From Arthrobacter sp. OY3WO11 (lineage in GTDB: Bacteria > Actinomycetota > Actinomycetes > Actinomycetales > Micrococcaceae): a DNA stretch of 64,000 nucleotides. The DNA lies in the NCBI RefSeq assembly GCF_001641125.1, contig NZ_LWLP01000001.1, positions 3,785,828 through 3,849,827 on the forward strand, written 5' to 3'. Positions 58,472 through 64,000 of the stretch are shown here, in pieces. The notes beneath the pieces are model-generated. The model was not told where the DNA came from and ran no database searches. It worked only from the letters and a program-made list of their open reading frames with translations. The position numbers and the translations under genes are program-made. How positions within the stretch are numbered: position 1 is the stretch's first letter; the number at the start of each line of letters is the position of its first letter.

Positions 58472-59557
58472 CTAGTTGGTGATGATCTGGCGCTTCCAGG
58501 TGTCGGTCCACTTGTCGCGGGCCGAGGACAGGAATTCGACGTCCAGCGGGACGATGTTGAGGGAGCCGTCGGTGGGAACCACGCGGTCCTTCACATCGGC
58601 GGGCAATTCCGCATTGGTAACGGAGGGTGCGTAGAACAGCGCCTTGGCGAAGGCCGTCTGTGCCTCTGCGGACAGTGCGTAGTCAACGAACGTCTTGGCA
58701 GCCTCGGAGTGCGGGGCGTCCTTCACCAGGTTGATGGTGTTGATCTGGTAGACGGTGCCTTCCTTGGGGAAGGTGACGCCCATCTTCTTGTTGCTCTGGT
58801 CGCTGTAGAACTGGCCCCGGGCGTTCTGGCCGAGGCCAAGGACGGTCTGTCCGGTGATGACGTTCTGGTATTCGTCGGGGTTGGGTGCGAACGTCTGGAC
58901 TCCCGGCGCCATTTCCTTGAGGCGGGTCACGGCGGAGTCAATGCCCTGTGTGTAGTCCTCGCCCTCCATCTTGGAGGTGATGGCCGTGAGGGACAGGCCC
59001 AGGAGGGAAGGCGGGGCATTGACGTTGATCTTGCCGGCGTAGGCCGGGTCCCAGAGGACCTTCCAGCTGTCCGGGGCCTCGGGGAACGTAGCGGTGTCGT
59101 ACACCAGGCCCACGGCGTCGAGCATGGCTACGGGGCCGTACGCTTCCTTGTCCCGGAACTTTTCCGGGACGTTGGCAAGGTTCGGGACGCTTTCCTCGTC
59201 TACCTTCTCGAACAGGCCCTGCTTGTTTCCGGTGGTGGACACGGAGTTGTCCATGATGGCGACGTCGGTGGCGGGGTTGTTCTTCTGGCCCTGGAGCGCG
59301 CTGAGCATCTCGGCGGAGGACCGTTTGGAGGCGTAGTTGATCTTGATGTCCGGGTACTTGGCCTGGAAGGGTTCAATCACTGCGGCGGTGTACTGGTCCT
59401 GCCATACGCCTGAGTAGGCAATGAGGTTCACTTCGCCCGAGGTGGCGCTTCCGCCGCTGCCTGCTGCCTCGCTGCCGCCGCCGCAGCCGGAAAGGACCAG
59501 AACCGCTGCGGAGAGGGCGGCCACAGCCGCCATTTTGCCTTTGATAGTTGCTCGCAT
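58472..59557 (-). CDS. Extracellular solute-binding lipoprotein, PotD-like
   Basis: The 361-residue lipoprotein has a signal peptide and lipobox LSGC (about residue 25), then a periplasmic-binding type 2 fold with YSGVWQDQYTAAVIEPF and WKVLWDPAYAGKINV. Its binding specificity is unclear; members take polyamines, thiamine, iron or organic acids. The ATG at 59557 follows GAGAAAGAG and starts the signal peptide. Confidence 0.88.
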   Translation of the reverse strand: MRATIKGKMAAVAALSAAVLVLSGCGGGSEAAGSGGSATSGEVNLIAYSGVWQDQYTAAVIEPFQAKYPDIKINYASKRSSAEMLSALQGQKNNPATDVAIMDNSVSTTGNKQGLFEKVDEESVPNLANVPEKFRDKEAYGPVAMLDAVGLVYDTATFPEAPDSWKVLWDPAYAGKINVNAPPSLLGLSLTAITSKMEGEDYTQGIDSAVTRLKEMAPGVQTFAPNPDEYQNVITGQTVLGLGQNARGQFYSDQSNKKMGVTFPKEGTVYQINTINLVKDAPHSEAAKTFVDYALSAEAQTAFAKALFYAPSVTNAELPADVKDRVVPTDGSLNIVPLDVEFLSSARDKWTDTWKRQIITN

Positions 59558-59869
59558 TTGCTGTCTCTTTCTCAAGAAGAATCCGGGCTGGTAGCGGATT
59601 CTTGGATGCTTTGAAGCTATTGAGTGCATATTTCGGATATGTAAAAGAAAACGCCTATTCCGGTAAACACCGGCTTTATGCAGAATGCGTCTGACGTCAT
59701 CGTTAAATCGCATGCCTGGCCGGGGTAGAATGAATTGCTCATGAAATAGCGTTCTGGGTTCAACCTAGTGTCAGAGATATGCATCACACAAAGACCAGTT
59801 GCGTATCCCTCCATAGCATCCGGTTATGACCTTCAGGGGTTCAGGACGCCGCAAAGAGAGAAGGCGGCC
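59558..59869. other. Divergent promoter region of ABC and LysR genes
   Basis: This 312-bp region carries the shared element at 59783-59832. It also has an inverted repeat CATAT-TTCGG-ATATG at 59627-59641, 70-84 bp upstream of the binding-protein ATG, a possible second site. No clear -35/-10 pair was found for either gene. Confidence 0.6.
59783..59832 (-). promoter_or_regulatory. Predicted LysR-type regulatory element (copy B), next to the regulator gene
   Basis: ATCACACAAAGAC (59783-59795) and CCGGTTATGACCT (59820-59832) repeat the blocks of copy A with identical spacing. ATA-N9-TAT (59813-59827, with T-N11-A) overlaps the second block. It lies 38 bp upstream of the LysR start and 226 bp upstream of the ABC binding-protein start. 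Confidence 0.82.
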
Positions 59870-60790
59870 ATGGATACGCGGAAGCTTGCGTACTTCGTGC
59901 AGATTGTGGATTCAGGAAGCATCACCAAGGCCGCGGCTGCGCTGCACGTGGCCCAGCCGGCCCTGAGCCAGCAGGTTTCGGCACTTGAGAACGACCTCAA
60001 GCAGCGCCTGCTGATCCGCAGCAAGCAGGGGGTAAAGCCCACCGCCGCCGGGCACACGCTGTACCGGCATGCCCAGTCCATCCTGCGGCTGGTGGACCAG
60101 GCACGGCAGGACGTCGCCAGGTCCGGGGCAGCACCGTCCGGCCGCGTGTCCATTGCGATTGCGCCCTACAGCATGGCCTCAAGCCTGACCCCGCGGATCA
60201 TCAGCGAGGTGGCCAGCCGGTACCCGGACATCGTCCTGCACGTCACGGAAATCTACGGCGGCGTGCTCAGCGAGGCCATCAAGAACGGCCGCCTGGACAT
60301 GGCACTCATCTACGAGCCCGGCCCCATCCGCGGCGTGCAGTTCACCACGATGATCGTGGAGGACCTGCACTTCGTGGTCAACGCGGCCAGGGCAGGGGTG
60401 CAGCAGGCCGACGGCGGCATCACCCTTGAGGAGGTGGCCAGCCACGGGCTGTTCCTGCCCGAGCAGATCCACACCCTGCGCCAGACGGTGGAGGCCGGCT
60501 TCGCCAGCAAGGGCCTGAAGCTCCGGCTGGTGGGGGAAGTGGAGTCCGTCCCCTCCCTTGCCCGGCTGCTGCGGGCCGATCTTGGTGCCACCATCATGCC
60601 CAAGTCGGCTGCTGACGCCCTGTTCCATGAGGAGGACTTCCAGGTGCTGCGCATTGTGGATCCGGCGTTGCAGTGCAAGATTGCGCTGTGCACCCCCGAT
60701 CATGACCCGCTGTCCGAGGCGGCGTCCGCGGTCCTGCTCGTTGTGAAGGAAATGCTGCAGGAAATGCTCAGCAGCAAATATTCACGGTAG
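59870..60790 (+). CDS. LysR family regulator, Nac-like
   Basis: The 306-residue protein has an N-terminal winged helix-turn-helix: LAYFVQIVDSGSITKAAAAL and QPALSQQVSALENDLKQRLL, then LIRSKQGVKPTAAG. The text is close to enterobacterial Nac, the nitrogen assimilation control protein, which recognises ATA-N9-TAT. The C-terminal half is a substrate-binding-type effector domain. The ATG at 59870 follows GAGAGAAGG. It probably controls the ABC importer and the pxp operon through copies A and B of the shared element. Confidence 0.9.
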   Translation: MDTRKLAYFVQIVDSGSITKAAAALHVAQPALSQQVSALENDLKQRLLIRSKQGVKPTAAGHTLYRHAQSILRLVDQARQDVARSGAAPSGRVSIAIAPYSMASSLTPRIISEVASRYPDIVLHVTEIYGGVLSEAIKNGRLDMALIYEPGPIRGVQFTTMIVEDLHFVVNAARAGVQQADGGITLEEVASHGLFLPEQIHTLRQTVEAGFASKGLKLRLVGEVESVPSLARLLRADLGATIMPKSAADALFHEEDFQVLRIVDPALQCKIALCTPDHDPLSEAASAVLLVVKEMLQEMLSSKYSR

Positions 60791-60922
60791 CTGGTCCATA
60801 GGTTCCACTTATCGCGTCACTCATCATTGGTCTTAGTATTCCCGCTCCCCCGATCCTAGAATCTAAAAAAAGCCGGACAATTACGGCGAATTAATTCTTG
60901 TGCGGATCAATGGGAGTGCGCC

Positions 60923-61153
60923 GTGAAAAAGATAAACACCTCGGCGAGAAATTCGGGTAAAAGCCCGGGTTTCATGGCCAAAACCGGATTCCACTGCCCC
61001 GCCAATGGTTTTTGGCGGCCCGAGGACCGGTCCGTTGAGCCTGTGTTTGTGTTCGAAGGCAGCATCATGCCGGCAGGCGGCCGGGGGTCCACCGCGTGGT
61101 ACCTGGAGGATGCGGCCTTCGGTCCGCCGGAGTATCCACTGCCCGCGCAGTAG
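60923..61153 (+). CDS. Small conserved protein of unknown function
   Basis: The 76-residue product starts KKINTSARNSGKSPGF and has GFHCPANGFWRPED and PVFVFEGSIMPA, a pattern that looks like a short beta-rich domain with one Cys. The GTG start lacks a clear ribosome site. I do not recognise a named family but the sequence is protein-like and isolated from other genes. Confidence 0.6.
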   Translation: MKKINTSARNSGKSPGFMAKTGFHCPANGFWRPEDRSVEPVFVFEGSIMPAGGRGSTAWYLEDAAFGPPEYPLPAQ

Positions 61154-61181
61154 GCCGCATGGTCGTATGGCCCATCCCGGA

Positions 61182-61907
61182 CTAGAGATGCCGAAGGTAC
61201 CGCTGGGGCGCATCAAGGAACGAACGCCAACTGCCCACGAGGTCCAGTTCCTCCCAGCCCCGAGGGCGTAGTCCCCACAGCCCCACTTCCAGGATCCGGG
61301 CTCCCGGAAGGGCCGCAAGAACCGGCGAGTGCGTGGACATGATCACCTGGGATTCCCCGGACGCCAGGAGGTCTTTCAAGACCCCGAGGAGACTCAGGCA
61401 TCCGCTGAAGGACAATGCGGACTCCGGCTCATCCAGCACCCACAGCCCCCGTCCGCGGAATCTGTTGACGGCGAGTTCCAGGAACGACTCCCCGTGAGAC
61501 ATGTCGTGGAAGCGGATATCGTCCCGGCCCGAGGTGCTGGGGTTTTTCTCGAGGTAGGTAAAGAAGCCATGCATTGTTTCGGCCCGCAGGAAGTACCCGC
61601 GCCTGGTGGTGCCTGCATTCCTGACAAGCTGCAGGTGATCGGCCAGTAGCGATTCGCTGGACCTGGTGCTGTGCTGCGCACCGGTTGAGCCGCCTTCGGG
61701 AGACAACCCGTAGGCAAGGGCTATCGCTTCCACGAGCGTTGATTTGCCCGACCCGTTTTCGCCCACCAGAACGGTGGCTGACGTCAGTTCGAGCCCGTCG
61801 TCCAGTACCTGCGCCACGGGCGGCAGGACTGCCGGCCACTGCCGACGGTCAAGGACGTTGGACGGGTCCTCTTCCAGCCGGCGGATCGGATATCGGTGGA
61901 GGGGCAT
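61182..61907 (-). CDS. AAA family ATPase, ABC/SMC-like
   Basis: The 241-residue protein has Walker A VGENGSGKST (about residue 49), a Q/S-loop region with MSHGESFLEL, Walker B GLWVLDEPESAL and a switch His in MSTHSPVLAALPG. It is a stand-alone ATPase of the type predicted in many bacteria, without partner genes here. Role unknown. Confidence 0.87.
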   Translation of the reverse strand: MPLHRYPIRRLEEDPSNVLDRRQWPAVLPPVAQVLDDGLELTSATVLVGENGSGKSTLVEAIALAYGLSPEGGSTGAQHSTRSSESLLADHLQLVRNAGTTRRGYFLRAETMHGFFTYLEKNPSTSGRDDIRFHDMSHGESFLELAVNRFRGRGLWVLDEPESALSFSGCLSLLGVLKDLLASGESQVIMSTHSPVLAALPGARILEVGLWGLRPRGWEELDLVGSWRSFLDAPQRYLRHL

Positions 61908-62002
61908 GCGCCCATTCTCGCAGCCGGCGCGGCGGGGAAAGCGCAGGCCGCCGGCCGTTGCCCGGCCGGCGGCTGACGCTCGTGCTCTGCTGGAAAGCCC
62001 TG

Positions 62003-62680
62003 CTAGGCCTGTTCCACCAGCAGGCCCTTGGCCTTCAGGACGTCCGTAAGGTTGCAGAGGTCGATGGTGGTGCCACCGGCTTTGTACAGGCCGATGAGCT
62101 CACGCTCGGCGTCGTCACGTTCCTGGGAGAGGCGGATGACCTCCTCGATCTCGTCCTTGCGCACCACGACTACGCCGTCGGCGTCGCCGCGCAGGACGTC
62201 GCCGGGGTAGATGATCTCGTCGCCGAAGACCACCGGGTGGTTGATGGGGCCGATGGTCTCCTTGACTGTGCCCTTGATGGACACACTGCCGGAGAACACG
62301 GGCAGTCCGAGTTCAATAAGGTCCTGGGTGTCGCGGACCCCTGAGTCCGTCACCAGGCCGGCCAGGCCCTTGGCCTTCATCGCGTTGCCCAGGACGTCGC
62401 CGAACGTCCCGGCTTCCTCGTACTCCCCCGCGGAAGCGAGGATGACGTCCCCCGGCTGCGCGTAGTGGATGGCTACCTGGAGCATCAGGTTGTCCCTGGG
62501 TGCACAGCGGACGGTGGTGGCGGGCCCACAGAAGGACATGGCCCTGTCGATGGGCTTGATGCGGGAGCTCAGTGCGCCCTTGCGACCCTGCGCCTCGTGG
62601 ATGGTGGCTGATGAGAACTTCGCGAGCCGGCTGACGGCGTCGGCGCTAGGGCGGTTGATGGTGGTTTTGACGTGGATCAC
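62003..62680 (-). CDS. RraA family protein / 4-hydroxy-4-methyl-2-oxoglutarate aldolase-like
   Basis: The 225-residue product has the RraA fold text TIHEAQGRKGALSS, GLVTDSGVRDTQDLIELGLP and DEIIYPGDVLRGDADGVVVV. Members act as metal-dependent aldolases or decarboxylases on oxo-acids. GTG at 62680 follows GAAGGAAA; a longer frame to 62983 is a shadow of the next gene. It is 28 bp after the aminotransferase stop and probably in one operon with it. Confidence 0.9.
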   Translation of the reverse strand: MIHVKTTINRPSADAVSRLAKFSSATIHEAQGRKGALSSRIKPIDRAMSFCGPATTVRCAPRDNLMLQVAIHYAQPGDVILASAGEYEEAGTFGDVLGNAMKAKGLAGLVTDSGVRDTQDLIELGLPVFSGSVSIKGTVKETIGPINHPVVFGDEIIYPGDVLRGDADGVVVVRKDEIEEVIRLSQERDDAERELIGLYKAGGTTIDLCNLTDVLKAKGLLVEQA

Positions 62681-62708
62681 GGCGTTTGTTTCCTTCGGTG
62701 GGGTTGGA

Positions 62709-63917
62709 TCAGGTGAGGGCCTGGACGGCCTTGTCGATGGCAGCGATGGATTCCTCGATGGTGTCCAGGCTGGTGGCGTAGGAGATCCGGAAGTACGGGC
62801 CCAGGCCGTAGGCGGAGCCCTGGATGACCGCCACGGAGGCGGCATCCAGGAGGTAGAGGGTGAAGTCCTGGTCGTTACTGATGACCTGCCCTTCGGGCGT
62901 TGTTCTGCCGATGACCCCCGCACAGTTGACGTACGTGTAGAAGGCGCCGTCCGGCGTCGTGCATGACAGGCCGTCCACGGCATTCAGGGCGGCGACGGCG
63001 GTGTCACGCCGCTTGCGGTAGGTCTCCACGCTGTCCCGGACGAAGCCCTGGCTGCCGGTGAGGGCGGCAGCGGCCGCGGCCTGGCTCACGGAGGACGGGC
63101 AGGAGGAAATCTGCGACTGCAGCTTGTTGATGGCCGCGATCAGCGGCGCCGGCCCTGCGGCGTATCCCAGCCGCCAGCCGGTCATGGCGTAGGCCTTGGA
63201 CACGCCGTTGACGGCCAGGACCCGGTCCTTGAGTTCCGGGGCCACCTCCACCAGGCTGGCCAGCTTGCCGTCGCCGAAGTAGATCTGGTCGTAAATTTCG
63301 TCCGCGAGGACAGAGACGTGCGGGTGAACGGCAAGGACGTCGGCGAGCGCCCGCAGTTCGGCACGGGAGTAGACGGCGCCGGTGGGGTTGGACGGTGCGT
63401 TGAGGATGACCCACTTGGTCCGGCCGTTGATGGCACCTGCCAGGGCCTCCGGGGTGAGCTTGAATCCGGAGTCCTCGCCGCAGGGAACGACGACCGGCGT
63501 GCCGTCGTTGGCCAGTACCATGTCCGGGTAGGAAACCCAGTAGGGGGCGGGAACAATCACTTCGTCGCCGGCGTCGAGGGAGGCCATGAAGGCGGTGAAG
63601 ATGACCTGCTTGGCTCCCCCGCCGATGGTGATCTCAGCCGGCGCGTAGTGCAGGCCCGTGCGCAGTTCGAGGGTCTGGAGGATGGCCTTCTGCAGCGCCG
63701 GAGTTCCGGTGACCGACGTGTACTTGGTTTCGCCGCGGGTGATGGCCTCCACAGCGGCCGCCTTGATGTGTTCCGGGGTGTCGAAGTCCGGCTCTCCGAC
63801 TGTCAGGTCGAGGATGCGGCGTCCTTCGGCCTTGAGCTCACGCACCCGGGCCGCAGCAGCCACACTGGCCGAGGACTTGATGCGGGAAACCCGCGAGGCA
63901 GGTACAAATTCTGGCAT
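62709..63917 (-). CDS. Pyridoxal-phosphate-dependent class I aminotransferase
   Basis: The 402-residue enzyme has the PLP Lys in NGVSKAYAMTGWRLGYAAG (about residue 245), the Asn in NAPSNPTGAVYSRAEL and a YWVSYPDM region. It resembles bacterial aspartate aminotransferases. Together with the RraA-like gene it may handle an amino acid and its oxo-acid, but the substrate is unknown. Confidence 0.92.
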   Translation of the reverse strand: MPEFVPASRVSRIKSSASVAAAARVRELKAEGRRILDLTVGEPDFDTPEHIKAAAVEAITRGETKYTSVTGTPALQKAILQTLELRTGLHYAPAEITIGGGAKQVIFTAFMASLDAGDEVIVPAPYWVSYPDMVLANDGTPVVVPCGEDSGFKLTPEALAGAINGRTKWVILNAPSNPTGAVYSRAELRALADVLAVHPHVSVLADEIYDQIYFGDGKLASLVEVAPELKDRVLAVNGVSKAYAMTGWRLGYAAGPAPLIAAINKLQSQISSCPSSVSQAAAAAALTGSQGFVRDSVETYRKRRDTAVAALNAVDGLSCTTPDGAFYTYVNCAGVIGRTTPEGQVISNDQDFTLYLLDAASVAVIQGSAYGLGPYFRISYATSLDTIEESIAAIDKAVQALT

Positions 63918-64000
63918 GGTCTCTTCCTAGGGAGTCAGGAGCGGGCGGTACTCGTTTCCTTCGACACTAGGGAAATCCCGTTGCTGTGGATAAGACCTAA

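Overview
The window is high-GC actinobacterial DNA, most likely from Arthrobacter, Pseudarthrobacter or a close Micrococcaceae relative. The basis is high GC with frequent GTG and TTG starts, three stand-alone GAF-ANTAR regulators, a DUF222/HNH protein, DUF2630 and DUF6297 proteins, and long GC-rich hairpins at gene ends. The genus is inferred from gene content. No rRNA, tRNA, CRISPR array, phage or insertion sequence was seen. Nearly all of it looks like ordinary chromosome with small metabolic, envelope and regulatory cassettes.

Layout. 1-5 kb: the end of an AlkC-like DNA repair gene, then a ChvE/MmsAB sugar ABC importer behind a promoter with a perfect LacI-type operator. 5-7.6 kb: an SDR and an extra adenylate kinase on the minus strand, then a GAF-ANTAR gene. 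7.7-13 kb: a five-gene surface-polymer locus (phosphodiester glycosidase, GT2-GtrA fusion, DUF4956, VTC-type polymerase, secreted Cthe_2159-like beta-helix lipoprotein). 13-23 kb: hydrolase, fatty-acid desaturase with its ferredoxin reductase, LLM oxidoreductase, YnfA, two DUF202 proteins, nitrilase and an ammonium transporter. 22.7-36 kb: an autoregulated PadR facing a class A PBP, the DUF222/HNH protein, thioesterase, an ArsR/SRPBCC pair with a leaderless promoter, a S51 peptidase, two more GAF-ANTAR genes, a CPBP-like protein and a nitronate monooxygenase. 36-47.6 kb: alcohol dehydrogenase, cupin/XRE pair, a minus-strand cluster (ABC ATPase, DUF6297, MpaB-like, DUF817, GNAT), a membrane protein/HTH pair, an Hpt-like protein without the phospho-accepting His, and a DUF5671 protein.

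47.7-60.8 kb is the most coherent accessory block. Two minus-strand operons (pxpABC with an MHS transporter, two SDRs, a 2-hydroxyacid dehydrogenase and an IdnD-like dehydrogenase; and a spermidine/putrescine-type ABC importer) lie near a divergent Nac-like LysR gene. The same two 13-bp blocks, at exactly the same spacing, occur upstream of both operons, and one copy also sits just upstream of the regulator. An ATA-N9-TAT LysR-type box overlaps the second block. This predicts a locally controlled regulon for uptake and breakdown of 5-oxoproline or a related compound. The window closes with a small conserved protein, an AAA ATPase, a RraA-like protein and a class I aminotransferase.

Two sequence themes recur: a family of gene-end hairpins built on a CGACGGCGG core, and a 32-bp intergenic repeat present at two loci 1.3 kb apart in opposite orientations.
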